Below are positions 9,291-18,400 of a stretch of DNA of 64,000 nt, piece by piece. The stretch lies in NCBI RefSeq assembly GCF_042685745.1, contig NZ_JBHUNT010000001.1:5208001-5272000 (forward strand), given 5' to 3'. The translations under genes were made by a program, and so were the position numbers. The notes beneath the pieces were generated by a model. That model was not told the origin of the DNA. It searched no databases and saw only the letters and a program-made list of their open reading frames with translations. Origin of the DNA: Prauserella_A oleivorans. GTDB lineage: Bacteria > Actinomycetota > Actinomycetes > Mycobacteriales > Pseudonocardiaceae. Each line of letters begins with the position of its first letter. Positions within the stretch are counted from its first letter, which is position 1.

Positions 9291-9713
9291 TCACGCGACG
9301 ATGAGCACGAAACTCGCGTAGTGGTCGTCGGTGTAGAAGTACTCGCCGCCGTCGCCTGCGACGATGCGCCGGGCCCCGCGGTCGTCGCTGCCGGGCGTCT
9401 CGACGGTGTACTCGGCGTAGTAGCCCTCGGCACAGTCGGGCAGCAGGCCCTCGCGGTTGTAGAACGTGCTGCCGTCCTCCGGGTACGGGAACGGGCCGTC
9501 CGACTGGATCAGCTCGTAGGTGTCGGTGGCCTCCGGCGGCAGCTCGCTCAGCGGCCCCTGCTCGAAACCGGAGGTGTCGCCACACTCGGCCTGCGCGACG
9601 CTGGCCGGGGCGGCGGGCAGGGACTGGGCTCCCGCGGTGACCGCTCCGCCCCCGACGAGGGCGGCCATCAGGGTCAGCAGAACGGCGATGACACGCGATC
9701 GGTGGTTGGTCAT
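9291..9713 (-). CDS. Secreted guanyl-specific ribonuclease (RNase Sa/T1 family)
   Basis: 140 residues: a signal peptide (MTNHRSRVIAVLLTLMAAL, likely cut near AGAQS) and a mature domain of about 97 residues closely resembling Streptomyces RNase Sa. The pattern LPPEATDTYELIQSDGPFPY, the Glu in YAEYTVETPG, the Arg in RGARR and the His in DDHYASF align with the RNase Sa catalytic residues Glu54, Arg65 and His85. It should cleave RNA 3' of guanosine outside the cell. One cysteine lies early and one midway (ECGDTSG, LPDCAEG), so the disulfide differs from RNase Sa. No barstar-like inhibitor gene is next to it. Confidence 0.88.
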   Translation of the reverse strand: MTNHRSRVIAVLLTLMAALVGGGAVTAGAQSLPAAPASVAQAECGDTSGFEQGPLSELPPEATDTYELIQSDGPFPYPEDGSTFYNREGLLPDCAEGYYAEYTVETPGSDDRGARRIVAGDGGEYFYTDDHYASFVLIVA

Positions 9714-9762
9714 TTTCGTACCGTAACGAGACCGCGTGAGCGCGACATGGCGAGAACGTGAA

Positions 9763-10245
9763 CTACTCGCGCTCGGCCAGCCTCGCCATCAACCGCTCGT
9801 GAACCACCTTCGGCACCATCTGCGACACGTCCCCGCCGTAGGTCGCGACCTCCTTGACCAGCGAGCTGGACAGGAAGCTGTAGGCCGGGTTGTTCGACAT
9901 CAGCAGGGTCTCGACGCCGGAGAGCTCCCGGTTCATCTGCGCCATCTGCAGCTCGTAGTCGAAGTCGCTGACCGAGCGCAGGCCCTTGGCGATCGCCTGG
10001 ATGTCGTGCTGCCTGCAGTAGTCCACGAGCAGCCCGTGCCAGGAGTCGACGCGGACGTTGGGCAGTTTGTCGGTGACCTCGCGCAGCATCTCCATGCGCT
10101 CGGAGATCGTGAACAAGCCCTGCTTCTTCTTGTTGATCAGCACGGCAACGACGACCTCGTCGAACAGCTGCGCCGCCCGTTCGATGATGTCGAGGTGTCC
10201 GTTGGTCGCTGGGTCGTAGGAACCGGGACATACCGCTCGCCGCAT
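9763..10245 (-). CDS. coaD: Phosphopantetheine adenylyltransferase
   Basis: Penultimate step of coenzyme A synthesis: transfers AMP from ATP to 4'-phosphopantetheine. 160 residues, normal length. The nucleotidyltransferase motif is GSYDPATNGHLDII (the usual Phe is Tyr), and the distal phosphopantetheine/ATP contact region is YSFLSSSLVKEVATYGGDVS. Preceded by rsmD with a 28-bp gap; this rsmD-coaD pair is widely conserved. Confidence 0.96.
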   Translation of the reverse strand: MRRAVCPGSYDPATNGHLDIIERAAQLFDEVVVAVLINKKKQGLFTISERMEMLREVTDKLPNVRVDSWHGLLVDYCRQHDIQAIAKGLRSVSDFDYELQMAQMNRELSGVETLLMSNNPAYSFLSSSLVKEVATYGGDVSQMVPKVVHERLMARLAERE

Positions 10246-10273
10246 GGCGCGGACGCTACCAAGCGCACCCCGC

Positions 10274-10840
10274 TTACGCGCGGGATGTGACGGAGTACTC
10301 GGCCCAGTACAGGGCGGTGTCGCCGTAGCGTTTGGTCCGCACCGGCGCCAGCCCCTCGGGCCAGCTCGGTTCGCCGTCGCGCAGGGCCCGCTCGACGATC
10401 ACCAGAGCGGTCTGCGTGAGCCAGCCGCGCGCCACCAGGTCACCCAGCACGGCGGTCAGTCGCGCGTCCTCCAGCGCGTACGGCGGATCGGCGACGACGA
10501 GGTCGAACGGCGCCGCGGCGGCCTCCGCCACCACGGCTTCGACCTTCCCGTGCCGGACGGTGCCGCCGAGGCCCAACGCGGTGACGTTGGCGCGCAGCAC
10601 CTCGACCGCGCGCCGGTCGGCCTCCACGAAGAGCACGTCGGCCGCGCCGCGGGAGAGCGCCTCGAGCCCCAGCGCGCCGGAGCCGGCGTAGAGGTCGAGC
10701 ACCCGGGCGCCGTCGAGTTCCCCCGCCACGTCCAGGGCGTTGAACAACGCTTCCCGCACGCGCTCCGAGGTCGGCCGGGTGCCGCGCGCCGGAACGCGCA
10801 GGGTGCGCCCGCCTGCCCGGCCCGCCACGATCCTGGTCAC
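10274..10840 (-). CDS. rsmD: 16S rRNA (guanine966-N2)-methyltransferase RsmD
   Basis: SAM-dependent methyltransferase acting on G966 of 16S rRNA. 188 residues from GTG 10840 (VTRIVAGRAGGRTLRVP). SAM-binding motif VLDLYAGSGALGLEALSRG is followed by the acidic VEADRRAVE, and the catalytic N6/N2 methylase motif DPPY lies in VVADPPYALED. The characteristic RPTSERVREALFNAL is present. A longer frame back to 11065 overlaps the divergent helicase gene and is rejected. The 112 bp to the divergent gene must hold both promoters. Confidence 0.94.
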   Translation of the reverse strand: MTRIVAGRAGGRTLRVPARGTRPTSERVREALFNALDVAGELDGARVLDLYAGSGALGLEALSRGAADVLFVEADRRAVEVLRANVTALGLGGTVRHGKVEAVVAEAAAAPFDLVVADPPYALEDARLTAVLGDLVARGWLTQTALVIVERALRDGEPSWPEGLAPVRTKRYGDTALYWAEYSVTSRA

Positions 10841-10952
10841 CCCGGCATCCTCGCACCGACTGTGACACTCGGCGGGACCTGGTGCTGCGGTCAGGCCGGA
10901 GCGCGTATTGTCGTTCTTCCCCTTCCCGGCGATTTTGCTGCAGGAGCGCTGA

Positions 10953-13106
10953 GTGTCGGAACCTCGGGTCAGACGGGCCGAGATCGCCATCGAACAGTCC
11001 CACGTGGATCGCGTGTACACCCGGCTCGCCGAACTTCGGCAGCAGGCCGAGGCCATGCGGGCCAAGGGCTACGAGATCGGCCACGGCGCCCAGCGAGAGG
11101 CCGTGTTCGAACAGGCGTCCATGCTGTTCGAGCGCGACATGATGGTGTTCCACGCCAACCAGACCCTGCAGACGCTCGACGCCGAGTACGAGGGTCTGGT
11201 GTTCGGCAGGCTGGACCACACGAGCGGCGAGACCGTCTACGTCGGCAGGCTCGGCATCCGCGACGCCGAGTTCGAGAACCTCGTCACCGACTGGCGCGCG
11301 CCCGCGGCCGCCGCGTTCTACCAGGCCACCGCCGAGGAACCGATGGACGTCGTGCGGCGGCGCGTGATCCGCTGCTCCGGCCAGTCGGTGCTGGACGTGG
11401 ACGACGACGTGCTCATGCCGGAGTCCGTGCCCGCCGACATGCCGGTCGTCGGCGAGGGCGCCTTGATGGCGGCGCTGGGGCGGTCGCGCGGCGAGAAGAT
11501 GCGCGACATCGTCGCCACCATCCAGAAGGAGCAGGACGAGGTCATCCGGGCCCCGTGGCGCGGCGTGACCGAGATCACCGGCGGCCCCGGCACGGGCAAG
11601 ACCGCCGTCGCGCTGCACCGGGCGGCCTACCTGCTGTACCGCTACCGGCGCCAGCTCGGCGGCGCGGGCGTGCTCGTGATCGGCCCCTCCGGCGTGTTCA
11701 CCAACTACATCTCCCGGGTCCTGCCGTCGATGGGCGAGACCAACGTCGAGCTGCGCGCGCTCGGCGAGGTGCTCGACGGCATCGAGGCCACCCGGCACGA
11801 CCCGGCACCGCTCGCCGCGATCAAGGGGTCGCTGCGCATGCGCAAGGTGCTGCTCAAGGCCGTCCGCGACACCCCACCGGACGCGCCGACCGAGATGCGG
11901 ATCGTCTACAAGGGCGAGGTCCTCAAGCTGGACGCCAAGGAGCTCGAGAAGGTCCGGCGCAAGGTGCACACGCAGGGCGGGCCGCCGAACCGGTCGCGGG
12001 TGCGTGCCGCGGAGACGCTGCTGGAGGCACTGGCCGACAAGGCCGAGGAGTACGCGCGCGCCGACAACCGCACCGTCGACCGCGCCGAGCTCATCACCGA
12101 ACTCGGCGAGCGCATCGACTTCCACCGGTTCCTCGTCGTGTGGTGGCCCGTGCTCTACCCCGCCGAGGTGCTGCGCTGGCTCGGCGACGAGCGCAGGCTC
12201 GCCCGCGCGGCGAAGAACGTCCTGAAGCGAGACGAGATCGCGTTGCTCGCGGCGTCGATGCGGGACCGTTCGCGCGGCTGGACGGTCGCCGACATCGCCC
12301 TGCTCGACGAGTTGCGGGTGCTCGTGGGCCCACCGCCGAAGCGGCGGCGGCGCCACCGCGTGGAGCTCGACGCCGAACAGGCCCGGGACTCCCGCGACTC
12401 CGCCACCCGGCAACGTCCCGAGCACTACGACGAGTACTCCCACATCGTCGTCGACGAGTCCCAGGACCTCTCCCCCATGCAGTGGCGGATGGTCGGCAGG
12501 CGCGGCAAGTACGCGAGCTGGACGGTGGTCGGCGACCCAGTGCAGAGCTCGTGGCCCGACCCCGCCGAAGCCGCACAGGCGCGCGAGCAGGCGTTCGGCG
12601 CGAAGACCCAGCACCGGCGCTACACGCTGCGCACGAACTACCGCAACTCGGCGGAGATCTTCGACCTGGCCGCCCGCGTGGTGGCCGGGCATGCCGCCGA
12701 GGGCGACCTGCCGCACGCCGTGCGCACGACCGGGCTCACACCGCAGATCCGCACCGTGGACGACACCACGCGCGAGATCTCGGTGCAGACCGCGGCGAAG
12801 GAACTGCTCGACGCCGTCGACGGCACCGTCGGCGTGATCTGCGCGATGGACCGCGTGCCCGAGGTCGAGAAGTGGCTCGCCGGACAGGCGGAGGACCGGC
12901 TCAAAGTGGTCGGGAGCCTCGACTCCAAGGGGCTGGAGTACGACGCCGTCGTGCTGGTGGAGCCGACCGAGCTCATCACCGAGTCGCTCACCGGCAGGCG
13001 CGTGCTCTACGTCGCCCTGACGCGGGCCACGCAGCAGCTGACCGTACTGGCCTCGGACGAGACGTGGCTGGACGGTGGGAATGCGGAGGGCGCCCCGGCG
13101 CGTTGA
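10953..13106 (+). CDS. HelD-like superfamily 1 ATPase (RNA polymerase-associated)
   Basis: 717 residues, a UvrD-like SF1 motor. The first 130 residues form a charged helical arm (IEQSHVDRVYTRLAELRQQAE). Walker A GGPGTGKT is at about 209-216, the Walker B-like VVDESQDLSPMQW near 500, and SF1 motifs TNYRNSAEI and VALTRATQQL near the C-terminus. The layout fits HelD, which removes stalled RNA polymerase from DNA; some actinobacterial members protect against rifamycins. GTG start at 10953 with CAGGAG upstream. I looked for a rifamycin-associated palindrome upstream and saw none. A generic UvrD-like helicase is the alternative. Confidence 0.88.
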   Translation: MSEPRVRRAEIAIEQSHVDRVYTRLAELRQQAEAMRAKGYEIGHGAQREAVFEQASMLFERDMMVFHANQTLQTLDAEYEGLVFGRLDHTSGETVYVGRLGIRDAEFENLVTDWRAPAAAAFYQATAEEPMDVVRRRVIRCSGQSVLDVDDDVLMPESVPADMPVVGEGALMAALGRSRGEKMRDIVATIQKEQDEVIRAPWRGVTEITGGPGTGKTAVALHRAAYLLYRYRRQLGGAGVLVIGPSGVFTNYISRVLPSMGETNVELRALGEVLDGIEATRHDPAPLAAIKGSLRMRKVLLKAVRDTPPDAPTEMRIVYKGEVLKLDAKELEKVRRKVHTQGGPPNRSRVRAAETLLEALADKAEEYARADNRTVDRAELITELGERIDFHRFLVVWWPVLYPAEVLRWLGDERRLARAAKNVLKRDEIALLAASMRDRSRGWTVADIALLDELRVLVGPPPKRRRRHRVELDAEQARDSRDSATRQRPEHYDEYSHIVVDESQDLSPMQWRMVGRRGKYASWTVVGDPVQSSWPDPAEAAQAREQAFGAKTQHRRYTLRTNYRNSAEIFDLAARVVAGHAAEGDLPHAVRTTGLTPQIRTVDDTTREISVQTAAKELLDAVDGTVGVICAMDRVPEVEKWLAGQAEDRLKVVGSLDSKGLEYDAVVLVEPTELITESLTGRRVLYVALTRATQQLTVLASDETWLDGGNAEGAPAR

Positions 13107-13114
13107 TCGGAAAC

Positions 13115-14116
13115 GTGACCTCCCTGCGTGACATCCCCCTGTCCGTGCTGGACCTCGCCCCCGTGGTCAGCGGATCCGACGTGTCCACCGCGCTGCGCAA
13201 CACCCTCGACCTGGCGCGGCACACCGAGCAGCTCGGCTACCACCGCTACTGGCTGGCCGAACACCACAACATGCCGGGCATCGCGAGCTCGGCCACTGCC
13301 GTGCTGATCGGTCAGGTCGCGGGCGCCACCGAACGGATGCGCGTCGGCTCCGGTGGGGTGATGCTGCCCAACCACGCGCCGCTGGTGGTGGCCGAGCAGT
13401 TCGGGACCCTGGAAGCGCTGTACCCGGGCCGCATCGACCTCGGCATCGGCCGGGCGCCGGGCACCGACCAGCGGACCGCCTACGCTCTGCGCGGGCGCGC
13501 CGGTCTGAGCGCCGAGGACTTCCCACAGCGGCTGGCCGAGCTGATCGCCTACTTCGAGCCGGACCCCGACCGGCCCGTCAACGCCGTCACGGCGGAGGGT
13601 CACCGGCCGCCGGTGTGGCTGCTCGGGTCGAGTGGGTTCAGCGCGCAGCTGGCCGGCATGCTCGGGCTGCCGTTCTCGTTCGCCCACCACTTCAGCGCCG
13701 AGAACACCCAGCCCGCGCTGCGGCTCTACCGGGAGTCCTTCCAGCCGTCGGCGGTGCTCGACGAGCCGTACGTGATGCTCGGCGCGTCCGTGGTGTGCGC
13801 CGACACCGACGAGCGCGCGCAGTGGCTGGCCGCGCCGTACGGGTTGAACTTCCTCAGCCTGCGCAAGGGCAGGCCGATTCCGCTGCCGACCCCGGAGGAG
13901 GCGGCCGAGTACCCCTACACCGACCTGGACCGCGCGTTCATCGAGGACCGGATGGCCAGCAACATCGTCGGTTCGCCGGAGACCGTCCGCAAAGGACTGG
14001 AGTCCCTGCTCGCGGACACCGACGCCGACGAGCTCGTCATCACGACCATGGTCCACGACCACGAGGACCGGAAGCGCTCCTACGAGCTGGTGGCCGACCT
14101 CGCCCGCCGGGCGTAG
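13115..14116 (+). CDS. LLM-class flavin-dependent oxidoreductase
   Basis: 333 residues of the luciferase-like monooxygenase family (TIM barrel using FMNH2 or F420). Typical signatures are LGYHRYWLAEHHNMPGIAS near the N-terminus, GSGGVMLPNHAPLVVAEQFG, and RIDLGIGRAPGTD. GTG at 13115 lies 8 bp after helD, so translation is probably coupled; a TTG at 13103 is an alternative start. Substrate unknown. The F420 enzyme FbiD elsewhere in the window makes an F420-dependent role possible, but the residues alone do not decide between flavin and F420. Confidence 0.88.
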   Translation: MTSLRDIPLSVLDLAPVVSGSDVSTALRNTLDLARHTEQLGYHRYWLAEHHNMPGIASSATAVLIGQVAGATERMRVGSGGVMLPNHAPLVVAEQFGTLEALYPGRIDLGIGRAPGTDQRTAYALRGRAGLSAEDFPQRLAELIAYFEPDPDRPVNAVTAEGHRPPVWLLGSSGFSAQLAGMLGLPFSFAHHFSAENTQPALRLYRESFQPSAVLDEPYVMLGASVVCADTDERAQWLAAPYGLNFLSLRKGRPIPLPTPEEAAEYPYTDLDRAFIEDRMASNIVGSPETVRKGLESLLADTDADELVITTMVHDHEDRKRSYELVADLARRA

Positions 14117-14127
14117 CAACCCGCGCG

Positions 14128-14254
14128 GTAGGCCGTGTCGGCCGTTCCGGTAGCCGTGTCGGCCATTCCGGTAGCCGTGTCGGCCATTCCGGTAGCCGTG
14201 TCCGCCGCTGGCGTCACCGTGTCCGCCGTTGGCGTCACCGTGTCCGCCGCTGGC
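14128..14254 (+). repeat. 21-bp tandem repeat array A (6 units)
   Basis: Six head-to-tail units of 21 bp (the first is 22). Each begins GTAGCCGTGTCSGCC or GTCACCGTGTCCGCC and ends in six variable bases such as RTTCCG or GYTGGC. It starts 12 bp after the stop codon of the flavin oxidoreductase gene and reads in that gene's sense. Because 21 is a multiple of three, all frames stay open (repeating VAVSAIP on the plus strand), which produces spurious ORFs. The rest of 14117-14309 holds no gene. Related arrays lie at 15214, 40368 and 40904. Confidence 0.9.
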
Positions 14255-14309
14255 GTCCCGCCGACGCGGCTCGCCCGGACCACACCGGGCCAGCCGGCAC
14301 TCCCCGAAC

Positions 14310-15143
14310 TCAGCAGCGGGAGGAGTCGGTCAGCAGCCGGCCGATCACCTCGAGAACCGGTGTAACTGCCGCGAGTTCGCTCGCATCGACAGTCGCGCAC
14401 TCGGTGACCGCCGCGCCGACGACCTCGTGGCCGGACACACCGTCGAGGGCGGCGCAGAGCTGCTCGACGGTCAGGCCACCGGGTTCGTGGTAGTAGGTCC
14501 CGCCGAACGTGGCGGGATCCAGCACGTCCAAGTCGACATGGAGGTAAACCGGCCCGGAGCCCGTCGCCGCCAGGGTGTCGCGGACGTCGGCCGGATCCGC
14601 GGGTGGCGGCACGTGCCGGACGAGTCCGTCCACAACGGCCTGCCGCTCCGCGGCGTCGAACGCCCGCGTGCCCAAGAGCACCGCATGTCCACGCTCCAGC
14701 GGCGGGCCGGCTGCGAACTCGGCGTCACCATCGCCGAAGAGCGAACGCAGCACCATCCCGTGGAACGCACCTGACGGTGAGCTCTCCGCGGTGTTGCAGT
14801 CCGCGTGCGCGTCGAACCAGACGACGGTGAGCTCACGTCCGTGTCGGAACCGCGCGACCCCCGGCGGAACGAGATCCACGGCACAGTCGCCGCCGATGGT
14901 CAACACCGCCCCGTCGGGCGATTCCAGCGCGGACAACTGGGCATCGCGGTTGGTAGTCAACGCGGCTCGGTTGCCGATGCCCGCGACCGTCGGGGACCCG
15001 CCCGGCCGGACGGGCAGTTCGCGAACGTCAGCCCCGAGAACGTCGGCCGCCAGAGCGGCCAGCGCCCGGCACCCGTCAGGAAGCCGGGCGGCCGCGCCGT
15101 CCCACAACGCACCCTGCCATTGAGGCACCGCGTGTATCTCCAC
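14310..15143 (-). CDS. Arginase/agmatinase-family protein with altered metal ligand
   Basis: 277 residues of the ureohydrolase fold. Manganese motifs are visible: GGDCAVDL (usually GGDHS), WFDAHADCNT (Asp-His-Asp ligands) and HVDLDVLDP (Asp-Asp ligands). The first ligand, normally His in GGDH, is Cys here. Members act on arginine, agmatine, guanidinobutyrate or formiminoglutamate; nothing here fixes the substrate and the change may alter metal occupancy. Isolated: flanked by 21-bp repeat arrays on both sides, with no nitrogen-metabolism neighbours. ATG at 15143. Confidence 0.85.
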   Translation of the reverse strand: MEIHAVPQWQGALWDGAAARLPDGCRALAALAADVLGADVRELPVRPGGSPTVAGIGNRAALTTNRDAQLSALESPDGAVLTIGGDCAVDLVPPGVARFRHGRELTVVWFDAHADCNTAESSPSGAFHGMVLRSLFGDGDAEFAAGPPLERGHAVLLGTRAFDAAERQAVVDGLVRHVPPPADPADVRDTLAATGSGPVYLHVDLDVLDPATFGGTYYHEPGGLTVEQLCAALDGVSGHEVVGAAVTECATVDASELAAVTPVLEVIGRLLTDSSRC

Positions 15144-15213
15144 GACGCCGACCGTACCGAGCGACCACGGCCGGTGGGCATTGTTTTCTCCGCGTCGCGC
15201 CGGCCCCGCCTAC

Positions 15214-15339
15214 CGGAACGGCGGCCCCGCCTACCGGAACGGCGGACACGGCTACCGGAACGGCAGACACGGTGACGCCGACGGCGGACACGGCTACCTG
15301 GATGGCAGACACGGCTACCTGGACCGCGCACACGGACAC
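15214..15339 (-). repeat. 21-bp tandem repeat array B (6 units plus a partial)
   Basis: Read on the minus strand, six 21-bp units (GTAGCCGTGTCYGCC or GTCACCGTGTCTGCC plus variable ends such as GTTCCG, ATCCAG, GTCGGC); the unit at 15214-15234 and a partial one at 15202-15213 read GTAGGCGGGGCC. Same family as array A but in the opposite orientation. It lies downstream of pyc in pyc's own sense and upstream of the arginase-family start. Together with the 14-bp repeat at 15376 it fills most of the 338-bp gap 15144-15481, which has no gene. Confidence 0.9.
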
Positions 15340-15375
15340 GCGCCGGACAGTCGGCGAGAGGCGCGGGCGGCTGGT

Positions 15376-15486
15376 CCAGGCTGCTGCTCCAGGACTGCTG
15401 CTGCAGAACGGCTGCTCCAGAACAGTTGCTCCAGAACAGTTGCTCCAGAACAGTTGCTCCAGGACTGCTGCTCCAGGACTGCTACT
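15376..15486 (-). repeat. 14-bp tandem repeat overlapping the end of pyc (8 units)
   Basis: Plus-strand units read CCAGAACAGTTGCT (three identical copies at 15417-15458) or variants CCAGGACTGCTGCT, GCAGAACGGCTGCT and CCAGGACTGCTACT; the outermost unit is 13 bp. The last unit (15473-15486) contains the pyc stop codon (15482-15484), and the final pyc codons CTGGAGTAG are themselves one copy of the motif. This suggests the array grew by duplication of the gene's 3' end. The period is not a multiple of three, so no frame is conserved. Confidence 0.9.
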
Positions 15487-18400
15487 CCAGGACGATCAGG
15501 AGGTCGCCGCCCTCCACCTGCTGCACCGCGTTGATGGCCAGGCGTTGCACGGTCCCGCCGACCTGGGCCGTGATCGCCGCCTCCATCTTCATCGCCTCGA
15601 TGGTCGCCACGGTGTCGCCCGCCTCGATCGTGTCGCCTTCGGACACCTGAGCCGTCACCACACCCGCGAACGGTGCCGCCACCTGCTTCGGGTCGTTCTT
15701 GTCGGCCTTCTCGGCCGCGGGCACGTCGCTGGCCACCGACCGGTCCCGGACCTGGATCGGCCGCAGCTGGCCGTTCAACGTGGACATGACCGTCCGCATG
15801 CCGCGTTCGTCCGGATCGCCGATCGCCTCCAGTTCGATGAACAGCCGCACGCCGGGCTCGAGGTCGACGGCGTACTCCTCGCCCGGGCGCAGGCCGTAGA
15901 AGAAGTCCTTGCTCGGCAGCACGCTGGTGTCGCCGTAGGCCTCCCGGTGCGCCTCGAACTCCTTCGTCGGGCCGGGGAACAGCAGCCGGTTCAACGTGGC
16001 GCGGCGGTTCTCCTCCAGCGCCTGCCGATCCTCGTCGGACAACTCCTGAACCGGCCTGGCCTCAGCCCGACCCTCCAAGGCCTTGCTGCGGAACGGTTCC
16101 GGCCAGCCGCCGGGCGGGTCGCCCAGCTCGCCGCGCAGGAAGCCGATCACCGAGTCGGGGATGTCGAACTTGTTCGGCTCCGCTTCGAACTCCTCCGGCG
16201 ACACCCCGGCGCCGACCAGGTGCAGCGCGAGGTCACCGACCACCTTGGACGACGGCGTCACCTTCACCAGGTGGCCGAGGATCCGGTCGGCCGCGGCGTA
16301 CATGGCCTCGATCTCCTCGAACCGGTCGCCCAGCCCGAGCGCCTTGGCCTGGGTGCGCAGGTTCGACAGCTGGCCACCGGGGATCTCGTGGTGGTACACG
16401 CGGCCGGTCGGCGAGGCCAGCCCGGCCTCGAACGGCGCGTAGATCTTGCGCACGGTCTCCCAGTACGGCTCCAGCTCGCCCACGGCCTGCAGGTCGAGGC
16501 CGGTCGGCCGGTCGGAGTAGTCGGTGGCGGCCACGATCGCCGACAGCGACGGCTGCGACGTGGTGCCCGCCATCGACGCGACCGCGCCGTCGACCGCGTC
16601 GGCGCCGGCGTTGATCGCCGCGAGGTACGTGCCGAGCTGGCCACCCGCGGTGTCGTGGGTGTGGATGTGCACCGGCAGGTCGAACTCGCGCCGCAGCGCG
16701 GTCACCAGCTTCTCCGCCGCGGGCGCCCGCAACAGGCCCGCCATGTCCTTGATCGCGAGCACGTGCGCGCCCGCGCCGACGATCTGCTCGGCCAGCTTGA
16801 GGTAGTAGTCGAGCGTGTAGATCTTCTCGGCCGGGTTGGACAGATCCGAGGTGTAGCACAACGCCACCTCGGCCACCGCCGTCCCGGTGGCGCGCACCGC
16901 CTCGATCGCGGGACGCATCTGCTCGATGTCGTTGAGCGCGTCGAAGATGCGGAAGATGTCGATGCCGGTGGCGGTGGCCTCCTCGACGAAGGCGTCGGTG
17001 ACCTCGGTGGGGTACGGCGTGTACCCGACCGTGTTCCGGCCGCGCAGCAGCATCTGCAGGCACAGGTTGGGCATGGCCTCGCGCAGGGCGGCGAGCCGCT
17101 CCCACGGGTCCTCGGCCAGGAAGCGCAGCGCGACGTCGTAGGTCGCGCCGCCCCAGCACTCGACCGACAGCAGTTGCGGCAGCGTGTGCGCGACCACCGG
17201 CGCGATCGCGAGCAGGTCCTTGGTGCGCACTCGCGTGGCCAGCAGTGACTGGTGGGCGTCGCGGAACGTCGTGTCGGTGACGCCGATGGTCGGTGACTCA
17301 CGTAGCCAGCGCGCGAAACCCTCCGGGCCGAGCTCGATGAGCTTCTGCTTCGATCCGGCGGGCGGGTCTCCCGCCGGCACCTGCGGGATCTTCTCCACCG
17401 GGTCGATGAGCTTCGGCCGCTCGCCGTTGGGCTTGTTGACCGTGACGTCGGCCAGGTAGGTGAGCAGCCGGGTGCCGCGGTCGGCGGGGTGGCGCGCGGT
17501 GAGCAGGTGCGGCCGTTCCTCGATGAACGCCGTGGTGACGCGGCCCGCCTGGAAGTCGGGGTCGTCGAGGACGGCCTGCAGGAACGGAATGTTGGTGGCC
17601 ACACCGCGGATCCGGAACTCGGCGAGGGCCCGCCGCGCGCGGCCGACCGCCGTGGCGAACGTCCGGCCCCGGCAGGTGAGCTTGACGAGCATCGAGTCGA
17701 AGTGCGCGCTGATCTCGGTGCCGGAAAACGCCGTCCCGCCGTCGAGCCGGATGCCGGAGCCTCCGGGCGAGCGGTAGGCGCTGATCATGCCGGTGTCGGG
17801 ACGGAAGCCGTTGGCCGGATCCTCCGTGGTGATGCGGCACTGCATCGCCGCGCCGCGGAGGTAGATCTTCTCCTGCGCCAGCCCGAGGTCGGCCAGCGAC
17901 TCGCCCGACGCGATGCGCAGCTGCGACTGCACCAGGTCGACGTCGGTGACCTCCTCGGTCACCGTGTGTTCCACCTGGATGCGCGGGTTCATCTCGATGA
18001 AGACGTGGTTGCCGTCGCGGTCGACGAGGAACTCGACGGTGCCTGCGTTGCGGTAGCCGATCTGCCGGGCGAACTTGACGGCGTCGGCGCAGATCCGCTC
18101 CCGCAGCTCGGGATCGAGGTTCGGAGCGGGCGCCAGCTCGATCACCTTCTGGTGGCGGCGCTGCACGGAGCAATCACGTTCGTAGAGGTGGATGACCTCC
18201 CCCTGGCCGTCGGCCAGGACCTGCACCTCGATGTGCCGCGGCTCCACGACGGCCTTCTCCAGGAACACCGTGGGGTCGCCGAAGGCCGACTCGGCCTCCC
18301 GAGCGGCGGCCTCGATGGAGTCCCGCAGGTGCCGGGGGTCCTCCACGCGGCGCATGCCCCGTCCGCCACCACCGGCGACAGCCTTGACGAACACCGGGAA

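Noticed and set aside
10841..10952. Rifamycin-associated element before the HelD-like gene
   Set aside because: I looked for the GC-rich palindrome described upstream of rifamycin-inducible genes and did not see one, so no claim of rifamycin induction is made.
10244..14116. A 1,290-codon plus-strand frame through rsmD and helD
   Set aside because: Only the last 333 codons (flavin oxidoreductase) have protein-like sequence; the rest is out of frame with helD or antisense to rsmD.
14135..14365. Short proteins with VAVSAIP-type or ADTATG-type heptad repeats at the arrays
   Set aside because: A 21-bp repeat keeps all six frames open automatically; no start signals or conserved non-repeat domains.
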